Below are positions 35,701-44,089 of a stretch of 64,000 bases of DNA, piece by piece. Positions within the stretch are counted from its first letter, which is position 1. Each line of letters opens with the position of its first letter. Source of the stretch: Sisyra terminalis (Eukaryota > Arthropoda > Insecta > Neuroptera > Sisyridae); the NCBI GenBank assembly GCA_958496175.1, contig OY292276.1:53519080-53583079 (forward strand). Reading direction: 5' to 3'. A program made the position numbers and the translations under genes. The notes under the pieces were generated by a model, which saw only the letters and a list, made by a program, of their open reading frames with translations, was not told the DNA's origin and did not search any database.

Positions 35701-38700
35701 ATTTTATCTGGAACACATTATTATCAACAAAATAACAATATTCTCTAAAATTCGTAGATTCAGTAGGTATGGATCAACACTAAATAAAACTTTCAAACTT
35801 TCAGGTATTGTGAAAAAGTTATAATACGAAACTATTTAAAACAAATTGAATGGGTTTTTATGGTACGCAAATGGTTTTCACTGTATTATGGAGGACAAAA
35901 AATTCATCGCATTTTGTACCAAACAAAAAAACGTGAGCCAACCACAGTATATGAAAAAGTTTTCAACTTAGAAGATTATCCAATTCATCATATTTGGTTT
36001 GGAATGTTGACAAAGTATGCAAACATACAGTCCATCAATTACTCACCTGCATATAATAAAAGAATATTTTTACTATTTCTTTTTTTTTAGAGAATATTGC
36101 CACCCGTTTACCAGAATCATCAAACTACTATCATGCACATCAATTGTTTTTACTATTATGATGGCAAATTTTCTTGTATTTGGTGTGGCCGATTTTTCCG
36201 AAAGTGCCAACGCTGATGAAGGCCATTTGAAAACTGAAAACATAGTTCCCTACTCCATTGGTTCTTTACTAATTGCCCTATTGATCAACTATCCTATAAT
36301 AACCGCAATTAAGTATGATTGGTTTTGACATATTTTTCGATAAAATTTCAAGTGTTTGTATCCAACAGGGTATCCAGTCCTTTTGACGAAAGGAAATTGA
36401 AGTATTATGAATTTGCTGGAATTGATCCAAAAGCTCCAAAGATGGAATTTTGGTTTACACGCACTGTTAGAATTGCAGGTTGGTAAGTATAAATTGTATT
36501 TTATTTACTATTTAAAAAATATTAAAGATAAATTAATAAGTATCAGGAAAATTGAATTATTTATTCAACTTAATCTATGGATAAATAACGAAATCCGTAC
36601 TCTTTGGTCACTTTATGAAAAGCACCGGTTTATAAGATAATTACGCTGACATTAATTTATTGCTTATTTTATTTTTAGTGTTATAATGCTTACGTTCATA
36701 GTTTTCTTTGCCATTCTATTATATTATTATGGAATCACATATGGAACTAGAAAGAGTCAAATGTGGCTATTATCAGTACTTTTGGCAATAGTATTAGATA
36801 TTTTAGTCGCAGAAACGTTGCACGTCATTGCTCGAGCTTACATTTGCAGAATTTTTCTAGAAGTATGTACATTTTCTTAATTCAAAGTTTTACAAAAAAT
36901 CTATAAGCAAATAATAGTGAATTATGGAAGGACATATAATCGTAACCGTTCTTATCTTTTTCAAGTAGAAATAATGAACGAATTAATCGTAGAAATTATC
37001 ATTAATATAATTGCTACAAGCCTAGTACTGCTCAACGTGTGAATAATGATTTTAAATGTATATACTTATATAATAAATAAATTGCGATCAATGTGATAAA
37101 ACCGTAAATGAAAATGACACGCTATTGAGTTAAGAAAATAGCAAAAGTCAACAATATAAACATCAATTTTTTTTCTGCTTACTTTGAACAGTTATTACAA
37201 CAAAAATTCAAACAAATCTATTACTGACATATTTACCCAGATACGTATTTCAATCACCTACTGGAACTCACCGCATAGCAACTACGGAGCGTTCCAATAC
37301 TACTTGATAACCACTGAGGAAGATTGCTTGGCAATCAAAATATGTATCTGGATCAATACTTACATCAATATTACAGTTGTTCAAATTTACGTTTAGCGAT
37401 TACTTTAGTAAATTATATAACATAAATAAAACCACAATACTGAAACTACATATATTGTATAAACAGTATTACTAATAAGTTTTATATGGAAATAATTATT
37501 CTTTTTTTTAGAGACCCGAAGTTTTAAGATTTTGCAATGAAAATGTTAGTTTGAAAGTTTCTAGAAACGAACGTTTATTTTGTGCAGAAGCAAAACAATA
37601 TTTATTAAAAAAAGATATGGCTATTCCTATGCGAAGAAGAGAATGTGAAGTAATTAAGTCAATTACGTTTTTTTTTTTTCTGTATTATAATATATACTGT
37701 AAGCCCTTTTTTTTGAGTTTAGTTTTATAAAGAAAAAGAAAAATATTTTATGCGATACAAAAAGTCATTATGCGACACCTTCATATACGTAGTTTATGCA
37801 GTGTTATTAACCATGGTGTTTATTTACATGCAAAAATCATATGCGTCTTATGCGACGAGGGTGTTAGAAAAAGTATTTATTTATTCCCAATATTTCAAAT
37901 CTGTAACGTTTGATGAAATCCATGGACTTCCAAAGTATCTTTTTTTTTATCAAAATATTCTTTGCAGATAATATTTGAAATTTACTTTTTAGTTTATATA
38001 TCTATTTAAATACCACTTTTCTTCATTTGGTTCATTGGAAAAATCCAGCATGGTTTGTTATGGCTTTTTATCAATTGAATGGAATTGCCAGGTTTCTTTT
38101 GAAATCATTTTAAATTCAAATCAGTTCTGAAATTTTCTTTTTTCTTAGGTTAAGACAATTTCGGTTAGAAGAAGATAATATTTGTACAATGCCAACTGAA
38201 TTATGCGACATATTGTTATCCATTTACTGTATAACTGATTTTAATGAAGACAACACAGACAAAAAAGATTATAATCCATTCTGGAGACCATACACTGATG
38301 ATGAATTCAAACTTTTGGCGTTTTTTTATCAAGAAACAGACAATTCTTACTATTCATTTTTTGGTTTTAAGCCTTTTAGCATTATTTAAGGTTTTCTTTT
38401 TCAAACTGTTTTTTTACAGGGGCACATGCAAATATTCCTATTGATGGAGGCTATATTTCAAATTTAGGGACAACAGCATCAAATACACTTGCAATTTTAA
38501 ATTCCATAACTTATTTTAAATGGATTGATAATAAAACTCAAGTATTAGTTTTGGAATTATCCAGCTTTAATGCAGATGCCAATGTTATGTCGTACATTAG
38601 GATGGTTTTTGATCGCTCTAGGACGGGTGATTGGATAAAATCTTATAAAGTAATTATAAATATGTTTGTATTTCATGTTATACGTTTAATAAAATTAATA

Positions 38701-39506
38701 TATTATTTTAGATTTATTCTTTTCCGTTGGTTTGGTCAGAACATGTAAAAACTGTAACAATAGTCATGACAATAATTTTTCTTTCAAACATAGTTGTTAC
38801 GTTACTACATCAAATGTCGTTTTTACTAAATGAAGGACTTCGTCCTTATATTCGAAATATTTGGAATGGGGTTGATTTAACCATCGTTTCCACATCAATA
38901 ATAACAATATTCATTTCATATATGACATATTCAACGACAGAAAAGTTTATGTACATTCGTACTTTAAATCAAAATTCATATTTTAACATACTACCGTTGG
39001 TTGTATGTCACTATTATTTAAAAATATGTGCCGGTATAGTAATGTTTTTATGCCTTTTTCGAACAATTCGATTTTTCAAAGTTCATCCTGTAATGCGTCG
39101 AGTTGGTTTGGCCGTTACGTTTTCCTTGAAACCATTGGCAGCTTTGCTATTTGTGTTTTGCATTATTGTCATTATGTTAGCGCTAATATTTTGGCTGATT
39201 TTTGGACCGTTGATTAAACAATTTCGATCATTTCATGAATCGTTAATGATGATTCTTTTGGTACCAAAAGGCTTAAATAAGCACATAAATTGGGACGAAG
39301 TGAAAAATGCAAAAGAATTTGGATTTGTTATCATTTTTTTATTGCTTATATGTGTAAAAGTGTTTTTTGCTAACTTGATTATTTCTATTTTGGTGGCAAA
39401 TTATAAAAAGACAAAAGTTGATACGATATGTCCATTTTCTTTTAAAGATTACTTTCTGGAAAGAATGTTCTCTCCAATAAGGATAGTAAAATTTTTACCA
39501 AAATAA
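17163..39506 (+). CDS. Complete PKD1-like PLAT/channel gene, copy B (33 exons, 2443 residues)
   Basis: Exons: 17163-17355, 17611-17760, 17849-18085, 18149-18329, 18385-18521, 24708-24889, 24949-25849, 27809-27937, 27995-28160, 28253-28512, 28584-28799, 28949-29085, 29162-29419, 29479-29681, 29739-29940, 29998-30270, 32110-32400, 32689-32844, 32911-33000, 33059-33298, 34601-34741, 35306-35334, 35526-35666, 35805-36014, 36091-36312, 36369-36482, 36679-36862, 37512-37649, 37723-37934, 37993-38091, 38149-38363, 38420-38649, 38712-39506. They sum to 7332 bases, and every junction keeps the frame. Order: signal peptide, two EGF, ectodomain, REJ-like with expanded repeat, GPS-like, TM1, PLAT, TM2-6, TOP domain, channel. 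The start is the ATG shared with copy C; an upstream in-frame extension is not conserved. Intron 5 holds a Jockey element and intron 7 is made of an R1-like element. The first base of exon 8 is the least certain border. AATAAA overlaps the stop. Confidence 0.85.
17849..24889 (+). CDS. Copy B exons 3-6: unrecognised ectodomain
   Basis: Exons 17849-18085, 18149-18329, 18385-18521 and 24708-24889 encode about 246 residues of extracellular protein that I cannot assign to a domain. Beta-rich hydrophobic patterning and a few cysteines (C-A-A-N, H-I-C-N-E-A-N, F-C-E-N) are visible. It ends with V-Y-V-F-C-I-E-V-T-E-L-S. Copy B has three extra codons (I-T-G) near the end of exon 6 relative to copy C. 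Intron 5 between exons 5 and 6 is the Jockey insertion site. Confidence 0.7.
20367..21575 (+). CDS. Jockey ORF1 (Gag-like nucleic-acid-binding protein)
   Basis: This is a 402-residue protein. The middle contains a Gag-like or RRM-related fold (Y-R-V-V-I-R-N-L-H-C, then E-L-L-E-M-G-H-Q-V). It is followed near residues 239-290 by zinc knuckles: C-K-R-C-Q-R-Y-G-H-T-Q-A-Y-C, then C-V-K-C-G-D-D-H-H-T-N-T-C, then C-V-L-C-G-G-E-H. This is the standard Jockey ORF1 plan, and such proteins package the element RNA. ORF1 ends two bases before the ORF2 ATG, suggesting coupled or re-initiated translation. Confidence 0.9.
   Translation: MATSKRNDSDQPQPTCTNMDLAEDYESECQWKPAPNIRKRKNTGNNDSSCKRSATVEDTEGFVSQNRFQVLNESENGPNANKTPPPPPIFIPDIKNIKSVLEIIEKTVDRGQYYYKMVNTNQIRLSIKTIDLYRATIKNLTQNKVTYHTYQIKQDRAYRVVIRNLHCSTPIEDIKEELLEMGHQVRNIANVKNSFSKTPMPLFFVDLEPKTNNKDVYNIEFILGAKVSIEPPNRNRTVVQCKRCQRYGHTQAYCARTPRCVKCGDDHHTNTCLKSKATPASCVLCGGEHPANYKGCSHYKEIQRKKFPPTVIRPRMLQPTLESPNFSAGSPNKTLPQTTRPGRSYAQATTGEDKTIMTENGDDRVFVALTVQFQRLEAIMAKQAEQTSALLTLLTTLVAKIR
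21578..24253 (+). CDS. Jockey ORF2 (AP-endonuclease plus reverse transcriptase)
   Basis: This is an 891-residue polyprotein. Endonuclease motifs: L-W-N-A-N-G, I-A-E-A-H-F, A-A-V-Y-C-P-P, A-G-G-D-Y-N-A-K-H and S-S-D-H-S-P. Reverse transcriptase motifs: Y-R-P-I-S-L-L, F-L-D-I-S-Q-A-F-D-R-V, V-P-Q-G-S-I-L-G-P, the catalytic T-Y-A-D-D-T-A-L-L and V-R-Y-L-G-I-Y-L-D. It nicks target DNA and copies the element RNA onto the nicked end. No RNase H or frame break is present; length and layout match Jockey. All recognisable catalytic residues are retained. Confidence 0.93.
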   Translation: MAYEYNIVLWNANGATQHKLEIETFLITRKVDVLLIAEAHFTERTFFKIKGYATYHTNHPSGRAHGGTAILISEKIKHYESNNLQEEFVQATSIVIEDWLGPLTIAAVYCPPRHPPNKEGFHRLFNLLGPRFIAGGDYNAKHQWWGSRLATPRGRALLDVTNELHLDVFSSGNPTYWPTDTKKVPDVLDIFITKNINRRYLTIEPEADLSSDHSPEKLTIRTCITKAASTRCIHNRKTNWEAYKLQLQAERQISGVQEVNGSIDEAIDVFTEQIKRAAINATPVSSEAMERRNFPIKIKEMIAEKRKLRKKWQNSRNPRDKTILNRATAQLRDELRILQEEGIRHFLSELTTTATTDYSLWKVSKKIKRPTEEIPPIRKPTGEWARSDQEKANLFAEHLEKVFTVNGDSEEDLEEEGVDCEEPYTAPKITLEEIKTEISKINIKKSPGHDKVTGLMIKLLPDESIGTLLTIFNTIIRTAHYPSSWKVARMIMVHKPGKPKNEVSSYRPISLLPTLSKLFERLLLQKLRPILEEKEVLPSHQFGFRQEHATIEQVHRVAQTVLNSLHQKKYCSAIFLDISQAFDRVWHKGLIHKMRKKIPSPLVRVIVSYLDDRKFYVSMKESTSALHPIRAGVPQGSILGPILYLIFTSDMPTAEGVVTATYADDTALLASNDSPNAASDDLQGAINSLQKWFRKWRITINEAKSVHVTFTTRRGLCPPVYVYDQQVPQKDEVRYLGIYLDRRLTWHKHIVAKREQLGAKLRKLWWMMKSNSGLSLNSRLMIYKAVIKPVWTYGIQLWGTASSSNINIIQRFQSKTLRLITGAPWYVNNFDIHKDLKMATVREEVVKFSASYQTRLNDHPNHLAVGLLDNSEEVIRLRRISFLELPFRKVV
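24949..25849 (+). CDS. Copy B exon 7: REJ-like start and expanded proline/serine repeat
   Basis: The exon opens with a REJ-type beta sandwich entry (R-P-P-I-V-G-I-I-G-G, Q-E-D-E-I-V-L-V-P-Y, I-T-Y-K-W). It then turns into about 15 copies of a 10-residue unit. It ends at the donor CCGA/GTAAGT (25850), which lies exactly where the R1-like element begins. If the intron were retained, translation would stop five codons later (S-K-S-F-F). The donor leaves phase 1. Confidence 0.75.
25260..25849 (+). repeat. Coding 30-base minisatellite, copy B
   Basis: About 15 degenerate units encode the consensus M/L-P-S-V-S-D-Y-I/M-P-G. Examples in a row are G-L-P-S-V-S-D-Y-I-P twice, then Q-L-P-S-V-S-D-Y-V-P. 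One unit is replaced by a 15-residue W-D-M-I-S-S type segment, also present in C. Perfect tandem duplication of some units (25551-25610) points to recent slippage. Copy C has a slightly shorter array with a different unit order. Confidence 0.85.
25850..27808 (+). other. Intron 7 of copy B, formed by a retroelement
   Basis: The donor GTAAGT uses the last G of the host exon and TAAGT from the end of the element. The element's own distal AG, used in copy C, is GG here (CTCCTCGGG). The next acceptor that keeps the frame is GTTCCAG at 27802-27808, which would delete 11 codons of host sequence. GTCAG at 27796-27800 would shift the frame. RNA data would be needed to confirm use. Confidence 0.55.
25851..27775 (-). 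mobile_element. R1-like LINE fragment with internal deletion, copy B
   Basis: On the minus strand, an ORF1-like N-terminal piece (27552-27235, basic and Pro/Ser-rich) is followed directly by the RT active-site region. That region contains L-T-G-F-A-D-D-V-A-A-T (27194-27000), then the thumb (26972-26505; R-A-L-R-Y-L-G-E-M and S-I-L-L-Y-G-V-E-I-W), then a C-terminal zinc finger C-K-Y-C...H...C (26435-26145). The endonuclease and most RT fingers are missing, and frames are broken. The layout resembles the R1 clade. The host-derived TGCCGAG flanks both ends. The same copy, at the same position, is in gene C, so insertion preceded that duplication. Confidence 0.75.
27809..28799 (+). CDS. Copy B exons 8-11: rest of REJ-like region
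   Basis: Exons 27809-27937, 27995-28160, 28253-28512 and 28584-28799. Motifs include L-E-V-C-I-V-G-V-T-Y, H-C-V-K-N-C-G-E-G-G-L-N, I-G-C-R-K-R-C-P-I-T-Y and L-P-L-Y-I-N-Y-A-T-V. Cysteine spacing of the C-x-x-x-C type followed by Y-x-L-x-W-N-L fits REJ modules of polycystin-1 proteins. The 57-base intron 8 (27938-27994) is a multiple of three and open, so unspliced RNA would add 19 residues. The orthologous intron in C is 58 bases. Confidence 0.7.
28949..32844 (+). CDS. Copy B exons 12-18: REJ/GAIN-like stalk
   Basis: Exons 28949-29085, 29162-29419, 29479-29681, 29739-29940, 29998-30270, 32110-32400 and 32689-32844. The alpha-helical stretch in exons 13-16 (K-L-L-F-E-G-F, A-P-E-I-L-Q-M-A-C-L-M-Y and S-L-S-S-L-A-D-I-M) followed by beta-type exons 17-18 looks like the GAIN domain that precedes the GPS in polycystin-1 and adhesion receptors. 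This is inferred from pattern, not from a clear motif. All are extracellular. Exon lengths are identical in copy C. Confidence 0.65.
30271..32109 (+). other. Intron 16 of copy B
   Basis: This 1.8-kb AT-rich intron is conserved in C (60062-61777). About 30360-31400 holds a diverged version of the repeat in intron 5 (shared landmarks TTGTTAATTTCTCCAAGTTT and CAAATAGAAATAT.TCACAAA). No ORF worth noting. Confidence 0.55.
32911..33298 (+). CDS. Copy B exons 19-20: GPS-like motif and first TM segment
   Basis: Exon 20 starts N-L-T-V-V, then S-C-T-C-T-V-Q-E-S-K-S, in the position of a GPS autoproteolysis site. The canonical H-L-(T/S) cleavage tripeptide is not visible. TM1 follows (I-I-Y-C-Y-I-I-A-I-T-V-T-V-V-L-L-L, about residues 1495-1523), ending in D-Y-D-D-N-V-Q before the PLAT exons. 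Equivalent exons in A and C keep the same missing motif. Confidence 0.7.
33560..33625 (-). repeat. tRNA-like sequence, copy B
   Basis: This is the same A-box and B-box bearing block as in A and C. B differs by several substitutions (for example CATCTTGACC where A and C have CATCTAAACC). The acceptor stem does not pair. Confidence 0.5.
33841..34375 (+). pseudogene. Degraded copia-type gag remnant in intron 20
   Basis: Short stretches in shifting frames follow the order of a copia Gag: E-G-P-E-N-R-V-M, K-F-Q-I-S-V-T-L-K-R, then S-S-I-H-L-I-Q (clearest in C), E-K-G-T-V/N-S-I-V, K-V-Q-E, L-K-Q-F-G-E-N, E-G-F-V-I-A-K-I-L-M-A-L-P-G-R and D-K-T-F-E-N-L-V-P-R-L-M. Several stops and frame changes show it is dead. 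No LTRs, protease, integrase or RT were found. It is present in all copies, so it predates the array. Confidence 0.55.
34601..36014 (+). CDS. Copy B exons 21-24: PLAT domain
   Basis: Exons 34601-34741, 35306-35334, 35526-35666 and 35805-36014 encode the cytosolic PLAT/LH2 domain. Motifs run D-Y-V-V-I-V-V-T-G, I-K-I-Y-G, R-H-V-L-R-G, K-W-F-T-L-A, L-G-N-V-R-A-V-E-M-W, H-W-Y-C-E-K-V and W-V-F-M-V-R-K-W-F. The 29-base exon 22 is conserved in A. The frame requires the acceptor TTTTAGAG at its second AG (35524-35525). Confidence 0.82.
34742..35305 (+). other. Intron 21 of copy B
   Basis: This 564-base intron is the version without the copy-A insertion. Nothing coding is seen. Confidence 0.6.
36091..38649 (+). 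CDS. Copy B exons 25-32: TM2-TM6 and polycystin (TOP) domain
   Basis: TM2 (S-C-T-S-I-V-F-T-I-M-M-A-N-F) and TM3 (S-I-G-S-L-L-I-A-L-L) lie in exon 25, TM4 and TM5 in exon 27 (M-L-T-F-I-V-F-F-A-I-L-L and L-L-S-V-L-L-A-I-V-L-D-I-L-V), and TM6 in exon 29 (Y-A-V-L-L-T-M-V-F-I-Y). Exons 29-32 then give the extracellular polycystin domain: N-P-A-W-F-V-M-A, F-W-R-P-Y-T-D-D-E-F, D-G-G-Y-I-S-N-L-G, V-L-E-L-S-S-F-N-A-D-A-N-V and R-M-V-F-D-R-S-R-T-G-D-W. These match the order of the family. Intron 31 is only 56 bases with a GTTTTA donor. Confidence 0.82.
36863..37511 (+). other. Intron 27 of copy B
   Basis: This 649-base intron is shared with A. A repeat-like block with GGAAGATTGCTTGGCAATC lies near 37184-37400. 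Not an exon, because exons 27 and 28 join in phase 0 and the block differs by a 9-base indel between copies. Confidence 0.55.
38712..39506 (+). CDS. Polycystin channel C-terminal exon, copy B
   Basis: This exon is the same length (795 bases with stop) as the last exon of A and differs by only about a dozen residues (for example I-V-S-T-S for I-A-T-A-S, and K-F-L-P-K for K-F-S-S-K at the end). It holds TM7-TM11 and the pore-loop-like F-H-E-S-L-M-M-I-L-L-V-P. The near identity of A and B here indicates recent duplication or gene conversion. Confidence 0.85.
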   Translation: MYSFPLVWSEHVKTVTIVMTIIFLSNIVVTLLHQMSFLLNEGLRPYIRNIWNGVDLTIVSTSIITIFISYMTYSTTEKFMYIRTLNQNSYFNILPLVVCHYYLKICAGIVMFLCLFRTIRFFKVHPVMRRVGLAVTFSLKPLAALLFVFCIIVIMLALIFWLIFGPLIKQFRSFHESLMMILLVPKGLNKHINWDEVKNAKEFGFVIIFLLLICVKVFFANLIISILVANYKKTKVDTICPFSFKDYFLERMFSPIRIVKFLPK

Positions 39507-39770
39507 AAAAGTATCTTTTTTTTTAGTTTCTGATAATGTATTAATATTTTAAGTCATTCTGTAATTGAATTTAAATATATACTTTAAATTTCTTACAAAA
39601 GGCTTTTATTAAAAAAAAAATCAAACGAATTTTTAGTAAAATAATTTTCTACCAAACGAAACGATGGTACTTTCCAAGTTAACAAGTCAAGTGGTTCACG
39701 ATTGCAATGCAGTTTCTTCCGCTTTACTATAATCAATATAAACCATTTTCCATTTTAATTCTATTTTCAA
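39507..39770. other. 3' flank of copy B
   Basis: This aligns to 8435-8700 after copy A, until the minus-strand LINE poly(A) end interrupts it at about 39771. No gene seen. Confidence 0.5.
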
Positions 39771-40227
39771 TTTTTTTTTTATTATTTTTATTTATTACCA
39801 GGATTACGATTATTATTTTTTTTTCTTTTACTTCTGGTAGAAATTCTATAGAGGTGCGTTACACCTGTTCATAGAACCAGAAGAACTACAAAATTTACAT
39901 AAAAATAGTATAGTTAATAAAATTTTTCAAATCAATAATACAAAATTAAAAAAGATATATTACAATATTACTTAAAACTATTTTTTCTAAAATTACGTCC
40001 TAGAGTTGGAAATCCAGTTTCCCAGCTTTTTTCCCAATATCTTTTTGGAACAGATCAGTGATTTCATGTTTTCAGGTAGCATATTAAAATACTTAATCGC
40101 AACGTAGTAAGCACTTTTGGCTTGAATAGTTTTTTTAATTTTTGGCAATACCAGCTGCTTAGATCTAGTGTTACTCAGCCTTTCACTATGAAGTTTTTTA
40201 CAATCATTATAATAAAAACTAAGAGCT

Positions 40228-41199
40228 CTAACTATAAAGTAGTCTCGTATTTTCAGTTGGGGCAGTCAATCGATTGTTGTTACATATTTTGTTAATTATC
40301 TTATTTTGGATGTAAGCTAGTTGTCTTATCGAGTTGTCGTAGGCCCCACCCCACGCTATAATTCCATAGGTAATCATGCCTTCAAAAAGACCATGGTAAA
40401 TTGTTTTTAGAACAGGTGCTTGGAGATAATTATTTAATTTATAAAATAGGAATGTAAAATATTTGATTTTTTTTGCAAGTTCCATAGCATGAATATTCCA
40501 TTTCATGTGGCAGTCAAAATATATACCAAGGTATTTGCAGCTTGTTACTCTTTTTAGTTCCTTATCTCTAATAAACAGTTGAAATTTAACTGGTATACTA
40601 TCTACATAGCTTCCAAAAGTAATAAAGGTAGATTTATCTGTGTTTAACGATAATTGATTAGTTCGTAGCCAAGTATCCAATTTGTTTAACCAATTCGATA
40701 AATGAACATTAACCTCTCCCCAGTTCCTACCACAACATAACACAGCCGTGTCATCAGCATAAGAAACTAAGTTGTTTTTCGGTAGTACATCAAATATATC
40801 GTCAATATACAAGATAAAAAATAATGGTCCTAGAATAGTTCCTTGCGGAACTCCAACTCTTACATATTTATAATCACTCATAACATTGCCAACTTTAACG
40901 CATTGCACTCTGTGGGTTAGGTAGTTTTGAATTAGCTGATGCGGAAGACCCCTGATACCTTTTCTCCAGAGTTTTTTCAACAGTATCTCATGATTGACAG
41001 TATCAAAAGCTTTTGCCAGATCTAAGAAAGCTAACACTGTTGGTATATTTTTATCCATATTGTTATATATAAAGTTAGAAGTGTAAGCCAGGGCATCATT
41101 TGAACCCCTATTTTTCATAAAGCCATATTGTCTTTCAGATATTAGATTATTTCTAGTACAAAAATCATACAGTCTAGTGTAAATTATTTTTTCGAACAC
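40228..41199 (-). pseudogene. LINE ORF2, C-terminal part (reverse transcriptase)
   Basis: About 323 codons carry the RT core: A-F-L-D-L-A-K-A-F-D-T-V, V-P-Q-G-T-I-L-G-P-L, S-Y-A-D-D-T-A-V-L and C-K-Y-L-G-I-Y-F-D, plus the thumb Y-G-I-I-A-W-G-G. It is separated from the upstream part of ORF2 by a 2-base deletion near 41240, inferred from the related element at 12740 where the sequence runs through Y-R-P-I-S-L. Confidence 0.8.
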
Positions 41200-41230
41200 T
41201 TTGGCTAGATTCGAGACAAGCGAAATAGGT

Positions 41231-42766
41231 CTAGTTTGCTGTTAAATGTTTATTTCCTGACTTAAATATAGGTACAATATCAGCTTTTTTTAATGAATTT
41301 GGCCAACAAATATCGTTAACTATAGTTTTAAGAATTTTACTACTTATGCCATCAACGCCACCTGCTTTATCTTTCATGTCAAGTATGATTTTTTTAATTT
41401 CTGTTGCATCAGTGGGCACTAGAAAAAAGGTATTGCAGTTGTGCTTAACTGACTTATTAATATCAATGTTATGAGTTTTTATTTTGCTTGCTAATTCTAC
41501 TCCAATATTGCTAAAATATTCGACGAAGTTGTTACCTATGGATTTGTTATCCTTAATCACCTTATCATCACAAACCAGATAATCAATATCATTAGGATAT
41601 TTGCTGGTTTTACCAAGCTTATAATTTACATACTGCCATAATTTTCTACTATTATTAAAATAATTTTTAACCTTACTACTTTCATATTTACATTTAGCTA
41701 ACTTAATTAGTTTGTTAAGAATTTTACAATATGCATTATATTCATTTTTTAACGTAATGTTATTATTATCTAATTTCCATATATTATATAAGAATTCTTT
41801 TGTTTTACATGAAATCATTAGCCCTTTTGTAATCCAATCACTACGCGGTTTATTTACACGCCTGAACTTTTTCACTTTAAATTCAGAGTCATTTATAAAA
41901 GAAGTAATAGTACCCGTAAAGACAGAGAAAAACTCATCGGGATCTTGTATTTCCAGTAAGGATAGCCAGTCATATTGTTCACTCAAATTACCAAGATGAT
42001 TATAATTTAATGTAATATTATCTTTGGAAGGTTTTTCACCAACTTCAGTGCTAATTCCAACAAAAATATGATAATGATCCGTAAAAATGTTCGTGTAAGT
42101 GAATGACTTTATTTTATTTGATTTAGACCTAATGAAGAAGTTATCAATACAAGAACCACCGGAAGCATTAGGTCTAGTTATACCATTAAAATACGGTAAG
42201 TAGCCATGGTCAAGGAAGTTGGATAAAAAATCACTTTCTGATTTATCAGTTACTAATAAATTAATATTAAAGTCACCAACTATTGCGTAATTTTTGCCAT
42301 GACTAGTTGAGCTGAGATAGTCAGATATCAATTTAACAAAAACATCTTTATTAATATCGTGACACCGATATACACCTGATATTTTAAAAACATTGTTGCC
42401 CTTCAACTTTATAATCGTAGAGATAATTTTTAGATTTCCAACTTCCTCAATCAAAATACTAGACTGTAATGCCCTTTTAACCAACAAAACGACGCCACCG
42501 GCTTTGTTTATTGTATTATGGTTATAGCAGCAGTAGTAATCTTCAAGAGCAAAGAAAGTGTAGCAGGGTAAATTCCAGGTCTCCGTACATATAATAATAT
42601 CTGGCTTAGTACATAAGTTTTTAATAACAAGTTCCAGGTTTTCAAAGTTAGTGTTTAATCCTCTAACATTGAGATGTAACAACAATAGGTCAACTTTACA
42701 CAATGAAGTATTTAGACTTGAAAGGTCACTAAAACTATCTTCAATTTTTAGATTAATATATTCCAT
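41231..42766 (-). pseudogene. LINE ORF2, N-terminal part (endonuclease and RT fingers)
   Basis: About 511 codons. Endonuclease motifs: L-H-L-N-V-R-G-L, I-I-C-T-E-T-W, G-V-Y-R-C-H-D, A-I-V-G-D-F-N-I-N-L and F-T-D-H-Y-H. The frame ends prematurely at K-H-L-T-A-N because of the 2-base loss. No RNase H is present. It starts 8 bases after the ORF1 stop. Confidence 0.8.
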
Positions 42767-42774
42767 TAAATTTT

Positions 42775-43843
42775 TTATAAATTAAATTCTCTTTTTTGAC
42801 CAGGCAACCTTCCTAAGTATTTGGGTATTCTAGGTAGAGTAGGGTAGTCAGTCATGTTCATTAGTTCTTGTAGTTTACGTTTAATATATTCACACTTAGC
42901 TGTATCATTTGGGTGATGGTTTGTGCACTTGTTCAGTTTATATTTTTCATTATAGAATTTACAATTAACACACTTAATTGTATCTTCTTTACAACTATTA
43001 GTGTCAAGGTCACCAGAGCACTTTAAACACTGTAACACATTTCTACAGTTTTTACCACTATGATTTAAACGACCACACTTGAAACATAGATTCAAATTTA
43101 TGTCATCTACTACTTTGCAACACTGGAAACCAGTATATAGTTTATATTCATTCTTAACTATAGCACTGTATATTTCCGGCGCAGCCTCAAGTATAACAAT
43201 GCGTTGTTTTTGTGAATTTTTAAATTCACTGATTAATGAAAATTTCCCATTTAGCATCGCTGGGTTTCTGTTCTTGATGTCCTCAGTAAAATCATCCAGG
43301 TGTAAGTCATTCTGTACATCCAGGATTTTCAATCTCGGAGCTTTTAATGATTGCACTTCTACTTGGTAACCGTTTTTAAGCTTATTAGTTAGTAGAGCCT
43401 TTGCTCTTTCTACATCCTCCTTGTTCTTACACTTGATAGTAACATCACCAGCTTTGTTCGTCAGTAATTTCTTGACCGGAACAGCAATATCCCCCAGTAA
43501 TTGACTCTTGACTTGGTTCATGGTATCTAGATTATTTTTGTTCTTGGCTTTGACAACTATATTTGGTATGATTGTTCTTTTTTTAGCTTTATCTGACTTG
43601 GCTATATCTGCGTAGCTGACTATGTTGTTATCATTCTTGGCGCTTTTATCCTTAATGATTTCTCTTAGTAAATCATTTTTCTCCTTTAATTCAAAATTTA
43701 GTTCTTTTAAGAGATCATTTTCCACTCTGAGGATATCCAGTTCATCGTCGATGACAGTCTCATCCACCAGCATGCTTTCTCTTTTCTTGTTTAAGGAAAT
43801 GTAGTGACGCAGTTCTTCTTTAACTTTATCTTTTTCAAATAGC
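42775..43843 (-). CDS. LINE ORF1 (zinc-knuckle protein)
   Basis: The frame is open from about 43843 with the first Met at 43773. It begins with a Glu/Lys-rich coiled-coil-like region, then a basic middle, then zinc knuckles: C-F-K-C-G-R-L-N-H-S-G-K-N-C, C-L-K-C-S and C-V-N-C-K. The likely true N-terminus is in another frame just upstream (44089-43844), so a frameshift separates the two. Confidence 0.7.
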
Positions 43844-44089
43844 TTAGTGTGTGCAATGATTTAAAGTTATTTCCATATAATTTAAAGTTATGTCCAATTG
43901 ATGTGCAGGGTATACAACCAACATATCACTAATAAACCTTCCGGCTCCACTTTTATTTAATCTATTGAAGTCATTGGTATGAAAAACACTCTCACATATT
44001 ATACAGACCACAATTTTAGGTACGGGTAAATTCGAATGGCACTTAAAAGTTTTCGCATTGCTCTCAGGAATGTGCGTATCACCCGCCAT
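43844..44089 (-). pseudogene. LINE ORF1 N-terminal zinc-finger-like segment, frameshifted
   Basis: 81 codons with C-I-I-C-E-S-V-F-H-T-N-D-F followed by a leucine-rich stretch, a C-x-x-C...H pattern seen at the front of ORF1 in CR1-type LINEs. It ends at a stop just where ORF1 continues in another frame. It could be a separate small ORF, but position and pattern favour one broken ORF1. Confidence 0.5.
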
